DNA of 64,000 bases from Streptomyces flaveolus (GCF_000716535.1 NZ_JNWV01000029.1:62001-126000), one strand, 5' to 3'. Positions 9,226 to 18,800 are shown, numbered from the stretch's first letter. Notes: generated by a model not told the origin, from the sequence alone. A program made the numbers and translations.

Positions 9226-10236
9226 ATGGCGGACATCCTCATCGGCACCTGCGGCTGGACCGACCCGGCACTGCTCAGGAGCGGCTGGTACCCACCCGGC
9301 CACCGCGACGCGGAGAAGCGGTTACGCCACTACGCCACGCGCTTCCCGCTGGTCGAGGCGGACTCCCCGTACTACGCCCTGCCGGGCCCGCGCACGACCA
9401 CCCTCTGGGCCGAACGCACACCCCCCGGCTTCCGTTTCGACGTCAAGGCGTTCTCCCTGCTCACCGGCCACCGCACCCGCCCCGCCACCCTCCCCCCGGA
9501 CCTCCGCGGCCACCCCCACGACGAGGCCCTGCGTACGGAGGTGTGGACCCGTTACGCCGAAGCGCTGGCCCCCCTCCGCGACGCCGGACGCCTGGGCACC
9601 CTCCTCTTCCAGTACCCGCCCTCCCTCACCCCCGGCCAGAAGGCCGAGGCCTTCGTCCGCGCCGCCCGCGAACGCGCCCACGACTGGCCGTTCGCCGTGG
9701 AGTTCCGTGATCCCGCCTGGTGGCACCCCGACCGGGCGGCCCGTACGGCGGCGTTCCTGAGGGACCTGAACGCGACGGCGGTGGCCACGGACAGCCCCGA
9801 CGCCCCGCCCCCCGCCCCCGTCACCACCCCCCACCTGCACCTGATCCGCTTCCACGGCCGCAGCCCCCACTGGGGGAAGGGCACGAAGGAGGAGCGCTTC
9901 CGCCACGCGTACACCGAGCGGGAACTCTCGGCCTGGCTGCCCCCCATCCGGCAGGCAGCCGCACAGGCCGAGGAACTGCACATCCTCTTCAACAACTGCT
10001 GCGGGGACGCGGCACCGAGGGCGGCCCAGACCCTGCACGACCTCTTGGCGAGGACGCGGGATCGGCGCGGGCCGGAGGAACCGAGGGAACCCACGACGGC
10101 CATCGGCCGCCCACGGCGGGAAGGTGACGTGCCGTCTGGTGTCCGCGACTGCTGCGCGGAGGGGGCCCCGGGGGCCGGCCTTGCCGGCGAGGCAGGACCG
10201 GCGCGGGCCTGCGGGAGGGTGAGCGGGAGCCCGTGA
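9226..10236 (+). CDS. DUF72 family protein with a repeat-derived C-terminal tail
   Basis: A 336-residue protein whose first 280 residues match the DUF72 (YecE-like) TIM-barrel family: IGTCGWTDPALL at the start, VEADSPYYALP, FDVKAFSLLTGH, LLFQYPPS, AVEFRDPAWW, and LHILFNNCCGDAAPRAA near the end. The family has no assigned reaction. The last 45 or so residues (RREGDVPSGVRDCCAEGAPGAG and onwards) are read from the first copy of a tandem DNA repeat and are probably a stop-loss extension. No ribosome binding site is obvious before ATG 9226. Confidence 0.8.
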   Translation: MADILIGTCGWTDPALLRSGWYPPGHRDAEKRLRHYATRFPLVEADSPYYALPGPRTTTLWAERTPPGFRFDVKAFSLLTGHRTRPATLPPDLRGHPHDEALRTEVWTRYAEALAPLRDAGRLGTLLFQYPPSLTPGQKAEAFVRAARERAHDWPFAVEFRDPAWWHPDRAARTAAFLRDLNATAVATDSPDAPPPAPVTTPHLHLIRFHGRSPHWGKGTKEERFRHAYTERELSAWLPPIRQAAAQAEELHILFNNCCGDAAPRAAQTLHDLLARTRDRRGPEEPREPTTAIGRPRREGDVPSGVRDCCAEGAPGAGLAGEAGPARACGRVSGSP

Positions 10237-10550
10237 CGGCCCGCGCCCGCGTACGGCGGGAAGGTGACGTATCGGGTGGTGTCCGCGACTGCTGCGCGGG
10301 CGCGGCCCTGGGGGTCGGCCTTGCTGGCGAGGCGGGACCGGCGCAGGCCGACGGGAGGGCGAGCGGGAGCCCGTGACGGCCCGCGCCCGCGCACGGCGGG
10401 TGGTGTCCGCGACTGCTGCGCGGGCGCGGCCCTGGGGGTCGGCCTTGCCGGCGAGGCAGGACCAGCGCAGGCCGGCCGGAGGGTGAGCGGGAGCTCATGA
10501 GGGCCCGCGCCCGCGCACGGCGGGAAGGGGACGTGTCGGGTGGTGTCCGC
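10112..10550. repeat. Tandem direct repeat, about 141-bp unit, three copies plus a fragment
   Basis: Copies start near 10112, 10254 and 10394, with a 34-bp fragment from about 10517. Each begins CGGCGGGAAGGTGACGT, contains TGGTGTCCGCGACTGCTGCG and a GGCGAGGC-GGACC block, and ends CGTGACGGCCCGCGCCCGCG. The third copy lacks about 18 bases near its start. The first copy overlaps the 3' end of the DUF72 gene. Apart from these arrays, 10,237-11,071 shows no convincing gene. Confidence 0.8.
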
Positions 10551-10734
10551 CCGCAGCGGCCGGCGATAACCCCGGTACCGCACGAGCGACAGCCCGCCGG
10601 ACCGAGGACGGACACCACCCGGCGCGGCCCCGACCCACACTCCACGGCAGGCGCGACCCAAGCCACGAGGCACCCGCAGCGGCCGCCGCAGGCACAGGAC
10701 CGCCACCCTCCACGGACCCACCGCACGGCGCCCG

Positions 10735-10945
10735 ACACGGACCCGCCACCGCGCCCTGGCACGCTCGGGAAGCCTTACCCGCCCAGGCCGTCGCATGGCG
10801 CTCCGGCACGGACCCGCCACCGCGCCCCGGCACGCTAGGGCCGCCGCACTGCATCCGGCACGGACCCACCGCACGGCGCCCCGACAGGGACCCGCCACCG
10901 CGCCCCGGCACGTTCAGGAAGCCGCACCCGCCCAGGCCGCCGCCC
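10735..10945. repeat. Short direct repeats around GACCCGCCACCGCGCC
   Basis: GACCCGCCACCGCGCC followed by GGCACG occurs three times (near 10740, 10811 and 10888) with flanking blocks such as GGAAGCC and CCCGCCCAGGCC also repeated. It belongs to the same repeat-rich gap before glnE. Confidence 0.65.
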
Positions 10946-11071
10946 CGCGCCCGACAAGCCCCCCCCGAAGCCCCGCCCGCCGAAGACGCCGGACGGCAAC
11001 CCACCCCACCCCGCCCCCCTCCGGTTAGGCTCTGGCCAGGACGACAGAAGATCCGAGGGGAGACCACGGAC

Positions 11072-14000
11072 ATGACGCCGGGGCGCAGAAGCAGCACTTT
11101 CACCCGTCTGCTGCGGCACGGCTTCACCGACCCGTCCGCCGCCGAACGCCTCCTCGACGGCCCCGAACTGGCCCCCGTCCGCGACGACCCCGTCCTCCTC
11201 GAAGCCCTCGGCGCCACCGCCGACCCCGACCTCGCCCTGCACGGCCTGGTCCGCCTCCTGGAGGCCCAGCCCAGTCCCACCGCCCACCGCGAACTGCTGG
11301 ACACCCTCATCGCGGCCAAGCCGCTGCGCGACCGCCTGCTCGGCATCCTCGGCGCCTCCGCCGCCCTCGCCGACCACCTCGCCCGCCACCCCGGCGACTG
11401 GCACGCCCTGGTCACCTACGAGCCGCACGACCTCCACCCGGGCGTCGCGGAGTTCGAGCGCGGCCTGGCGGACGCCACCGACCCGGTCTCGCTCCGCGTC
11501 GCCTACCGCCGCTGCCTGCTGTCCATCGCCGCCCGCGACGTCTGCGGCACCACGGACGTCGCCGAGGCGGCCGCGGAGCTCGCCGACCTGGCCACCGCCA
11601 CCCTCCGCGCGGCCCTGTCCCTCGCCGAACGCGCGGCCCCGGAGGACGCCGCCGCCTGCCGCCTGGCGGTGATCGCGATGGGCAAGTGCGGCGGCCACGA
11701 GCTGAACTACGTCTCCGACGTGGACGTGATCTTCGTGGCGGAGCCGGCCGAGGGCACCCCCGAACCCCAGGCCCTCCGGTCCGCGACGAAGCTCGCCTCC
11801 CACCTCATGCGGATCTGCTCGGAGACCACGGTCGAGGGCTCCATCTGGCCGGTGGACGCCAACCTCCGCCCCGAGGGCCGCAACGGCCCCCTCGTGCGCA
11901 CCCTCAGCAGCCACCTCGCCTACTACCAACGCTGGGCGAAGACCTGGGAGTTCCAGGCCCTCCTCAAGGCCCGCCCGGTGGCCGGCGACACCGCGCTCGG
12001 CGAGGCGTACATCGACGCCCTCGAACCCCTCGTGTGGAAGGCGGCGGACCGCGAGAACTTCGTGGTGGACGTGCAGAAGATGCGCCGCCGCGTCGTGGAG
12101 AACATTCCCGCCGCCGAGGTCGACCGCGAACTCAAGCTGGGCCCCGGGGGCCTGCGCGACGTCGAGTTCGCCGTGCAGCTCCTGCAGCTGGTGCACGGCC
12201 GCACCGACCCCGCCCTGCGCAGCGGCACCACCCTGGACGCCCTCCAGGCCCTCGCCGCGGGCGGCTACGTCGGCCGCGAGGACGCCGCCCGCCTGGACGA
12301 GGCGTACCGCTTCCTGCGCTCCATGGAGCACCGCATCCAGCTCTACCGCCTGCGCCGCACCCACCTCGTGCCCGAGGCGGAGCCCGACCTGCGCCGCCTC
12401 GGGCGTTCCCTGGGCCTGCGCGCCGACCCGGTGGCCGAGCTGAACCGCGAGTGGAAGCGGCACACCGGCGTCGTACGCCGGCTGCACGAGAAGCTCTTCT
12501 ACCGCCCGCTGCTCGACGCGGTCGCCCAACTCGCCCCCGGCGAGGCCCGGCTGCGCCCGGAGGCGGCCCGTGAACGCCTGGTGGCGCTCGGCTACGCCGA
12601 CCCGGCCGCCGCCCTGCGCCACCTGGAGGCCCTGGCCTCCGGCGTGACCCGCAAGGCGGCGATCCAGCGCACCCTGCTCCCGGTCCTCCTCGGCTGGTTC
12701 GCGGACTCCGCCGACCCGGACGCCGGCCTGCTGAACTTCCGCAAGGTCTCCGACGCGCTCGGCAAGACCCCCTGGTACCTGCGCCTGCTGCGCGACGAGG
12801 GCGCGGCGGCCGAGAACCTGGCCCGCGTGCTGTCGGCGGGCCGCCTCGCCCCGGACCTGCTGATGCGCGCCCCCGAGGCGGTGGCCCTGCTGGGCGACGG
12901 CAGCGGAGCGGGCCCCACGGCGGTCGGCGGCGGCCTCGCGCCACGGCAGCGGGCCGCGCTGGAGCAGGAGATCCTGGCGGCCGTGGGCCGCGCGGAGAAC
13001 GCCGCGCAGGGCGTCACCGCGGCCCGTGGCGTCCGCCGCCGCGAGCTGTTCCGCACCGCCGCCGCCGACATCGTCGGCTCCTACGGCACCGAGACCAGCC
13101 CCGCCGAGGCCGACCAGGGCGCCCTGGTGGACCGGGTCGGCGCGGCCGTCTCCGACCTGACCGCGGCCACCCTCGCCGGCACCCTGCGCGCGGTGGTCCG
13201 GGAGGGCTGGGGCGACACCCTGCCCACCCGGTTCGCGATCATCGGGATGGGCCGCTTCGGCGGGCACGAGCTGGGTTACGGCTCCGACGCGGACGTGCTG
13301 TTCGTGCACGAGCCGCAGGACGGCGTGGACGAGCACGAGGCGTCCGCCGCCGCGAACAAGGTCGTCGCCGAGATGCGCCGGCTGCTCCAGCTGCCCAGCG
13401 CCGACCCGCCGCTGCTGATCGACGCGGACCTGCGCCCGGAGGGCAAGTCGGGCCCGCTGGTGCGCACCCTGAAGTCGTACGAGGCGTACTACCGCCGCTG
13501 GTCCCTGGTCTGGGAGTCACAGGCGCTGCTGCGGGCCGAGCCGGTCGCCGGCGACGCGGAGCTGGGCCGGCGGTTCGTCGAGCTGGTCGACCCGCTGCGC
13601 TACCCTGCCAAGGGTCTCACCGAGGACGGGGTCCGCGAGATCCGCCGGCTGAAGGCCCGCATGGAGTCCGAGCGGCTGCCGCGCGGCGCCGACCCCAAGC
13701 TGCACACCAAGCTCGGCCCCGGCGGCCTGTCCGACGTCGAGTGGACGGTCCAGCTGCTCCAGATGCGCCACGGCCACCACGAGGCGGGCCTGCGCACCAC
13801 CCGCACCCGCCAGGCCCTGGCCGCCGCCCGTGAGGCCGGGCTGCTGTCCGCCGAGGACACGGAGATCCTGGACGAGGCGTGGGTGCTGGCCACCCGGGTG
13901 CGCAACGCGGTCATGCTGGTGCGCGGCCGGGCCGGGGACACCTTCCCGACCGAGCCGCGCGAGCTGGCCGCCGTCGGCCGCTACCTGGGCTACGGCTCCG

Positions 14001-14092
14001 GGCACGCCGGGGACATGCTGGACGCGTACCGCCGTACCACCCGACGGGCGCGCACGGTGGTGGAGGAGCTGTTCTACGGCGACAGGGCCTGA
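11072..14092 (+). CDS. glnE: Glutamine synthetase adenylyltransferase/deadenylase
   Basis: A 1,006-residue bifunctional enzyme that adds AMP to, and removes it from, the GlnA tyrosine to tune ammonium assimilation. Two nucleotidyltransferase domains are clear: IAMGKCGGHELNYVSDVDVIF near residue 203 (deadenylase half) and GMGRFGGHELGYGSDADVLF near residue 725 (adenylylase half), each with G-G-x-E-L and the D-x-D metal pair. Each is followed by DANLRPEGRNGPLVRT or DADLRPEGKSGPLVRT and a GPGGLRDVEF/GPGGLSDVEW helical domain. Length is normal for actinobacterial GlnE. A possible -10 (TAGGCT near 11026) precedes ATG 11072. Its 3' end overlaps the convergent PAP2 gene by 19 bp. Confidence 0.96.
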   Translation: MTPGRRSSTFTRLLRHGFTDPSAAERLLDGPELAPVRDDPVLLEALGATADPDLALHGLVRLLEAQPSPTAHRELLDTLIAAKPLRDRLLGILGASAALADHLARHPGDWHALVTYEPHDLHPGVAEFERGLADATDPVSLRVAYRRCLLSIAARDVCGTTDVAEAAAELADLATATLRAALSLAERAAPEDAAACRLAVIAMGKCGGHELNYVSDVDVIFVAEPAEGTPEPQALRSATKLASHLMRICSETTVEGSIWPVDANLRPEGRNGPLVRTLSSHLAYYQRWAKTWEFQALLKARPVAGDTALGEAYIDALEPLVWKAADRENFVVDVQKMRRRVVENIPAAEVDRELKLGPGGLRDVEFAVQLLQLVHGRTDPALRSGTTLDALQALAAGGYVGREDAARLDEAYRFLRSMEHRIQLYRLRRTHLVPEAEPDLRRLGRSLGLRADPVAELNREWKRHTGVVRRLHEKLFYRPLLDAVAQLAPGEARLRPEAARERLVALGYADPAAALRHLEALASGVTRKAAIQRTLLPVLLGWFADSADPDAGLLNFRKVSDALGKTPWYLRLLRDEGAAAENLARVLSAGRLAPDLLMRAPEAVALLGDGSGAGPTAVGGGLAPRQRAALEQEILAAVGRAENAAQGVTAARGVRRRELFRTAAADIVGSYGTETSPAEADQGALVDRVGAAVSDLTAATLAGTLRAVVREGWGDTLPTRFAIIGMGRFGGHELGYGSDADVLFVHEPQDGVDEHEASAAANKVVAEMRRLLQLPSADPPLLIDADLRPEGKSGPLVRTLKSYEAYYRRWSLVWESQALLRAEPVAGDAELGRRFVELVDPLRYPAKGLTEDGVREIRRLKARMESERLPRGADPKLHTKLGPGGLSDVEWTVQLLQMRHGHHEAGLRTTRTRQALAAAREAGLLSAEDTEILDEAWVLATRVRNAVMLVRGRAGDTFPTEPRELAAVGRYLGYGSGHAGDMLDAYRRTTRRARTVVEELFYGDRA

Positions 14093-14934
14093 GCCGGCGC
14101 GGGGGTCCTGGACGGGACCAGCCGGGGCAGGGCGTAGGGCAGACTGCCGTACCACACCCGCGCCACCGTGAATCCGAAGGTCAGGCAGAGCACACCGCCC
14201 ACCGCGTCCAGCCAGAAGTGGTTGGCGGTGGCGACGATCACCAGCAGGGTGGCCGTCGGGTACAGCAGCCCGAGCACCCGTACCCACGGCACCGACGCCA
14301 GCGCGAAGACCGTCAGCCCGCACCACAGCGACCAGCCGATGTGCATCGACGGCATCGCCGCGTACTGGTTTGACATGTGCTTGAGGTCGCCGGAGGCCAT
14401 CGAGCCCCAGGTGTGGTGCACCATCACGGTGTCCACGAAGTGCCCGCCGCGCATCAGCCGGGGCGGTGCGAGCGGGAACAGGTAGTAACCGACCAGGGCC
14501 ACACCCGTGGTCGCGAAGAGGACCATCCGGGTCGCCGCGTAGCGGCCGGGATGCCATCGGTACAGCCACACCAGCACCCCGATCGTGATGACGAAGTGCA
14601 GTGTGGCGTAGTAGTAGTTCATCCCGATGATGAGCCAAGGCGCCGAGTTGACCGCATGGTTGACCGACTGCTCGACGGCGATGCCCAGCGCGTGCTCGGC
14701 GCGCCAGATCCAGTCCGCGTTGCGCAGCGCCGCGGCCCGCTGCTCCGGCACGGCGTTGCGGATCAGTGAGTACGTCCAGTAACTCACCGCGATCAAAAGG
14801 ATCTCGAACCACAGCCGGGGCCGCCTCGGCCGGCGCAGCCGGCCCAGCGGACCCCGTGGGACCTCGCCCGTGACGGCCCGCGGAACGGCCACCTCCTCGC
14901 GACCTTCCGGCTCTGTCACGGTCGAGTCACTCAT
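14074..14934 (-). CDS. PAP2-superfamily membrane phosphatase/transferase
   Basis: A 286-residue protein with about six transmembrane segments and the phosphatase triad motifs LFPLAPPRLM, MPSMHIGWSLW and ANHFWLDAVGG (the histidines and aspartate of PAP2 domains 2 and 3). The family includes lipid phosphatases and inositol-phosphoryl transferases; which applies is open. ATG 14934 (MSDSTVTEP) is the best start, though it lacks a strong ribosome binding site. The convergent stop lies inside the last codons of glnE. Confidence 0.85.
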   Translation of the reverse strand: MSDSTVTEPEGREEVAVPRAVTGEVPRGPLGRLRRPRRPRLWFEILLIAVSYWTYSLIRNAVPEQRAAALRNADWIWRAEHALGIAVEQSVNHAVNSAPWLIIGMNYYYATLHFVITIGVLVWLYRWHPGRYAATRMVLFATTGVALVGYYLFPLAPPRLMRGGHFVDTVMVHHTWGSMASGDLKHMSNQYAAMPSMHIGWSLWCGLTVFALASVPWVRVLGLLYPTATLLVIVATANHFWLDAVGGVLCLTFGFTVARVWYGSLPYALPRLVPSRTPAPAQALSP

Positions 14935-15003
14935 AGGCACAGAGTCTGCCAGACAAGCCTTCCCTCGGCCGATCATCCCAAGGTCGGGTCCGCGGCGCAC
15001 CTT

Positions 15004-16131
15004 CTACGACGTACGGAGGACATTCGGGGCCGAAGCGGTGGAACCGCGCACCACCAGTTCCGGCATGAACACGAACTCGCTGTGCGGCGCCGGTGTCCCG
15101 CCGATCTCCTCCAGCAGCGTGCGCACCGCCGCCTGACCCATCGCCGGGACCGGCTTGCGGATCGTGGTCAGCGGCGGGTCGGTGAAGGCGATCAGCGGTG
15201 AGTCGTCGAACCCGACCACCGACACGTCCCGGGGCACCTCCAGGCCCCGCTGCCGGGCGGCCCGTATCGCACCCAGCGCCATCATGTCGCTGGCGCAGAC
15301 CACCGCCGTGCAGCCCCGCTCGATCAGCGCCGTCGCCGCCGCCTGACCGCCCTCCAGGGTGTACAGCGAGTGCTGGACCAGCTCCGTCTCGACGGTCTGG
15401 GCGGGCAGCCCGAGCTGGTCCTGCATCGCCCGGACGAAGCCCTCGATCTTGCGCTGCACGGGCACGAACCGCTTCGGCCCGAGCGCCAGCCCGATCCGGG
15501 TGTGCCCCAGCGACACCAGGTGCGTCACCGCCAGCGTCATCGCCGCCCGGTCGTCGGGGGAGATGAACGGCGCCTGCACCTTCGGCGAGAACCCGTCCAC
15601 CAGCACGTACGGCACGCCCTGCGCGCGCAGCCGCTCGTAGCGCTGCATGTCGGCGTTGGTGTCCGCGTGCAGCCCGGAGACGTAGATGATCCCGGCGACC
15701 CCGCGGTCCACCAGCATCTCGGTCAGCTCGTCCTCGGTCGACCCGCCCGGCGTCTGCGTGGCGAGCACCGGCGTGTAGCCCTGGCGGGTCAGCGCCTGGC
15801 CGATGACCTGGGCCAGGGCCGGGAATATCGGGTTCTCCAGCTCCGGCGTGATCAGGCCCACCAGGCCCTCGCTGCGCTGCCGCAGCCGTACCGGGCGCTC
15901 GTAGCCCAGGACGTCCAGAGCGGCGAGCACGGACTGGCGGGTGGTGGCGGCGACTCCCGGTTTGCCGTTGAGGACCCGGCTGACGGTCGCTTCGCTCACC
16001 CCCGCCTGCGCAGCGATGTCGGCAAGCCGTGTGGTCACGGCACCGGACTGTACCGGTCGTATCTCCCCTTGCACACCGGCCGGACGCCGGGCGCGGGCGG
16101 GCGCACGGCCTGCCGTGGGTTGCTGCGTCAT
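15004..16131 (-). CDS. malR: LacI-family maltose-operon repressor MalR (Reg1)
   Basis: A 375-residue regulator. The helix-turn-helix TRLADIAAQAGVSEATVSRVLNG begins near residue 38, the hinge is VLAALDVLGYERP, and the periplasmic-binding-like effector domain runs from SEGLVGLITPELENPIFP to VSVVGFDDSPLIAFTDPPLTTIRKP. It is divergent from malEFG and is the expected repressor of maltose and amylase genes, released by maltodextrins. ATG 16131 has GGGAG upstream; an internal GTG just before TTRLADIAAQ is an alternative start that removes a disordered Arg/Pro-rich tail. CTTGC/GCAAG operators lie upstream. Confidence 0.92.
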   Translation of the reverse strand: MTQQPTAGRAPARARRPAGVQGEIRPVQSGAVTTRLADIAAQAGVSEATVSRVLNGKPGVAATTRQSVLAALDVLGYERPVRLRQRSEGLVGLITPELENPIFPALAQVIGQALTRQGYTPVLATQTPGGSTEDELTEMLVDRGVAGIIYVSGLHADTNADMQRYERLRAQGVPYVLVDGFSPKVQAPFISPDDRAAMTLAVTHLVSLGHTRIGLALGPKRFVPVQRKIEGFVRAMQDQLGLPAQTVETELVQHSLYTLEGGQAAATALIERGCTAVVCASDMMALGAIRAARQRGLEVPRDVSVVGFDDSPLIAFTDPPLTTIRKPVPAMGQAAVRTLLEEIGGTPAPHSEFVFMPELVVRGSTASAPNVLRTS

Positions 16132-16154
16132 CGCGCTCCCTCGGGTTTCTTGGT

Positions 16155-16294
16155 GGCAAGAGCTTGCAAGTCTTGCACAAGTGTCGTCATCGCCGCTCAG
16201 CGCCTGCGCCACTGGGTCGCGCCGCGGTCGACGGCTGGTCACGACGGGGTAACCATCGTGTCCCCTTGCACTTTTTTTCTGCAAGGTCTTTCGC
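16155..16294. promoter_or_regulatory. MalR operator cluster in the malR-malE divergent region
   Basis: Several CTTGC/GCAAG half-sites occur: GGCAAG at 16155, CTTGCAAG at 16163-16170, CTTGCA at 16172, and a pair CTTGCA (16265-16270) and TGCAAG (16280-16285) separated by a pyrimidine tract, with TTTCGCAA following. Streptomyces MalR/Reg1 is known to bind such motifs. The rest of 16,132-16,415 carries the two divergent promoters; TTACATGG and GTTACG near 16300 are weak -10 candidates. Confidence 0.7.
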
Positions 16295-16415
16295 AACGCT
16301 TACATGGCTGTTACGTTCCCAGTCGCCCGGCCGCGGCAACGGCGCAGTCGGCAAGTCGCAGGGGCGGACGGGACCGTCCTCTGTACCACTCGGGCTTAAC
16401 CCTCAAGGAGAACTC

Positions 16416-17690
16416 ATGCGGCGTGGCATAGCGGCCTCCGCGCTGGTGGCGTCCCTCGCCCTGACGGCGACGGCGTGCGGCGGGAGCGACAGCGACAGCG
16501 GGAAGTCGGACGGCCCGGTCACCATCACCTGGTGGGACACCTCCAACGCCACCAATGAGGCGCCGACGTACAAGGCCCTGGTCCAGCAGTTCGAGGCTGC
16601 CAACAAGGACGTCAAGGTCAAGTACGTCAACGTCCCCTTCGACCAGGCGCAGAACAAGTTCGACACCGCGGCCGGTGCCAAGGGCGCCCCGGACGTGCTG
16701 CGCTCCGAGGTCGGCTGGACCCCCGCCTTCGCCAAGAAGGGCTTCTTCCTGCCCCTCGACGGCACCGAGGCCCTCGCCGACCAGGGCAAGTTCGAGCCGA
16801 ACCTGATCAAGCAGGCCCAGTACGAGGGCAAGACCTACGGCGTGCCGTTCGTCACCGACACCCTCGCGCTGGTCTACAACAAGGCCCTGTTCAAGAAGGC
16901 CGGCATCACCGAGGCCCCCAAGACCTGGGACGAGCTGAAGGCCGACGCCGCCAAGATCAAGGACAAGGCCAAGGTCGACGGCTACTGGGGCTCCACCCAG
17001 GCCTACTACGCCCAGACCTTCCTCTACGGCGAGGGCACCGACACCGTCGACGTCGCCGCCAAGAAGATCACGGTGAACTCGCCGGCCGCCAAGAAGGGCT
17101 ACGGCACCTGGCTGAGCCTGTTCTCCGGCAAGGGCCTGCACAAGGCCGACGCCACCGCCGACGCCTACGCCCACATCCAGGACGCGTTCGTCAACGGCAA
17201 GGTCGCCGCGATCATCCAGGGCCCCTGGGAGATCACGAACTTCTACAAGGGCAGCGCCTTCACGGACAAGTCCAACCTCGGCATCGCCACCGTCCCGGCC
17301 GGCTCCACCGGCAAGGCGGGCGCCCCGACCGGCGGCCACAACCTCTCGGTCTACGCCGGCTCGGACAAGGCCCACCAGGCGGCGGCCCTGAAGTTCGTCA
17401 AGTTCATGACCTCGGCGCAGTCCCAGGAGACCATCGCCCTGAAGAACTCCACCCTGCCCACCCGCTCCGACGCCTACACCGACAAGGTCAAGGCCGACCC
17501 GGGCATCGCCGGCTACCAGGGCGTCCTCGCCGCCGCCCAGCCCCGCCCGGCGCTGCCCGAGTACAGCTCCCTGTGGGGTCCGCTCGACACCGAGCTGCCC
17601 AAGGTCGCCAGCGGCAAGGAGTCGCTGGACAAGGGCCTGGGCAACGCCGAGCTGGCCATCTCCAAGCTGGTCAGCGGCTTCAGCAAGTAA
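16416..17690 (+). CDS. malE: Maltose/maltodextrin ABC transporter binding lipoprotein
   Basis: A 424-residue solute-binding protein. The lipoprotein signal LVASLALTATAC has its lipobox cysteine at residue 21, so it is anchored outside the membrane. The fold is family 1 (TITWWDTSNATNEAPTYKALVQQF, VPFVTDTLALVYNK, IIQGPWEITNF, GGHNLSVYAGSDKAHQAAALKFVKFM). It presents maltodextrins to MalF/MalG; the ATPase is missing here and in Streptomyces is supplied by the multi-sugar protein MsiK. ATG 16416 follows AAGGAG. A strong hairpin separates it from malF. Confidence 0.95.
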   Translation: MRRGIAASALVASLALTATACGGSDSDSGKSDGPVTITWWDTSNATNEAPTYKALVQQFEAANKDVKVKYVNVPFDQAQNKFDTAAGAKGAPDVLRSEVGWTPAFAKKGFFLPLDGTEALADQGKFEPNLIKQAQYEGKTYGVPFVTDTLALVYNKALFKKAGITEAPKTWDELKADAAKIKDKAKVDGYWGSTQAYYAQTFLYGEGTDTVDVAAKKITVNSPAAKKGYGTWLSLFSGKGLHKADATADAYAHIQDAFVNGKVAAIIQGPWEITNFYKGSAFTDKSNLGIATVPAGSTGKAGAPTGGHNLSVYAGSDKAHQAAALKFVKFMTSAQSQETIALKNSTLPTRSDAYTDKVKADPGIAGYQGVLAAAQPRPALPEYSSLWGPLDTELPKVASGKESLDKGLGNAELAISKLVSGFSK

Positions 17691-17696
17691 GCCCGC

Positions 17697-17747
17697 GTGG
17701 CCGTCGGATCCTTCCGGTGAGAACGGGGGGAAGGATCCGACGGCCAC
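17697..17747 (+). terminator. Strong intercistronic hairpin between malE and malF
   Basis: A perfect 19-bp stem: GTGGCCGTCGGATCCTTCC at 17697-17715 pairs with 17729-17747, with a 13-base loop. It lies 7 bases after the malE stop. It could partly terminate transcription or protect the malE mRNA 3' end, giving more binding protein than permease. Confidence 0.8.
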
Positions 17748-17795
17748 CGCCCTGTGCCCGGCCCAACCCCTTGATCTTTTTGAAGGTGTCGAACC

Positions 17796-18800
17796 ATGAC
17801 AGTCGCCATCGACCGCGCGACCGGCAAGCGCCGCGGTGACCGCGCGCCTCGGCCCGGGCTGGGGCAGCGCGTCAGAAACGGTTTCCAGAAGTACTGGTAC
17901 GCCTACGCGATGATCGCCCCGGTGGTCGTCGTGCTCGGCGTCCTCGTGGGCTACCCGCTGGCCCGGGGCTTCTACCTCACCCTCACCGACGCCAACAGCC
18001 TGAACTCGGCGCGCACGATCGGCGTCAACCACATCGACGCCACGTACAAGTTCATCGGCCTGGACAACTACCAGGACATCCTGTTCGGCCCGACGGCGTA
18101 CGACCGGTTCTGGTCGCACTTCCTGTGGACCGTGTTCTGGACGGTCGCCTGTGTGGCCCTGCACTACGGCATCGGTCTCGGCCTCGCGCTCATGCTCAAC
18201 CAGAAGCTGCGCGGCCGTACCGTCTACCGGCTGCTGCTCGTCCTGCCCTGGGCCGTGCCGACCTTCGTCACCGTCTTCTCCTGGCGGATCATGCTCGCCG
18301 ACTCCGGGGTGCTCAACCAGATCCTCGGCGCTCTCCACCTGCCCCAGCCGGAGTGGCTCGAGGACACCTTCTGGCAGCGGTTCGCGGCGATCATGGTCAA
18401 CACCTGGTGCGGTGTGCCGTTCATGATGCTGTCCCTGCTCGGCGGCCTGCAGTCCATCGACTCCTCGCTCTACGAGGCCGCCGAGATGGACGGCGCCAGT
18501 GCCTGGCAGCGGTTCCGGCACGTCACCCTGCCCGGCCTGCGCTCGGTCAGCTCCACCGTCGTGCTGCTCGGCATCATCTGGACCTTCAACCAGTTCGTCA
18601 TCATCTTCCTGCTGTTCGGCAAGAACTCCGCCCCGGACGCCCAGATCCTCGTCACCTGGGCCTACCAGCTCGGCTTCGGCCAGCAGCCGCGCGACTTCGC
18701 CCAGTCCGCCGCCTACGGCGTGCTGCTGCTGTCGATCCTGACCGTCTTCACCTCCTTCTACTTCCGCTGGCTGAAGCGCAATGACCAGCTCGCCGTCTGA
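17796..18800 (+). CDS. malF: Maltose ABC transporter permease MalF
   Basis: A 334-residue permease with six or so transmembrane helices starting at YWYAYAMIAPVVVVLGVLVGYPLARGFYLTL, and the EAA loop EAAEMDGASAWQRFRHVTLPGL near residue 228 that docks on the ATPase. ATG 17796 follows a GAAGGTG-type site. It forms the membrane channel together with MalG. Confidence 0.94.
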   Translation: MTVAIDRATGKRRGDRAPRPGLGQRVRNGFQKYWYAYAMIAPVVVVLGVLVGYPLARGFYLTLTDANSLNSARTIGVNHIDATYKFIGLDNYQDILFGPTAYDRFWSHFLWTVFWTVACVALHYGIGLGLALMLNQKLRGRTVYRLLLVLPWAVPTFVTVFSWRIMLADSGVLNQILGALHLPQPEWLEDTFWQRFAAIMVNTWCGVPFMMLSLLGGLQSIDSSLYEAAEMDGASAWQRFRHVTLPGLRSVSSTVVLLGIIWTFNQFVIIFLLFGKNSAPDAQILVTWAYQLGFGQQPRDFAQSAAYGVLLLSILTVFTSFYFRWLKRNDQLAV

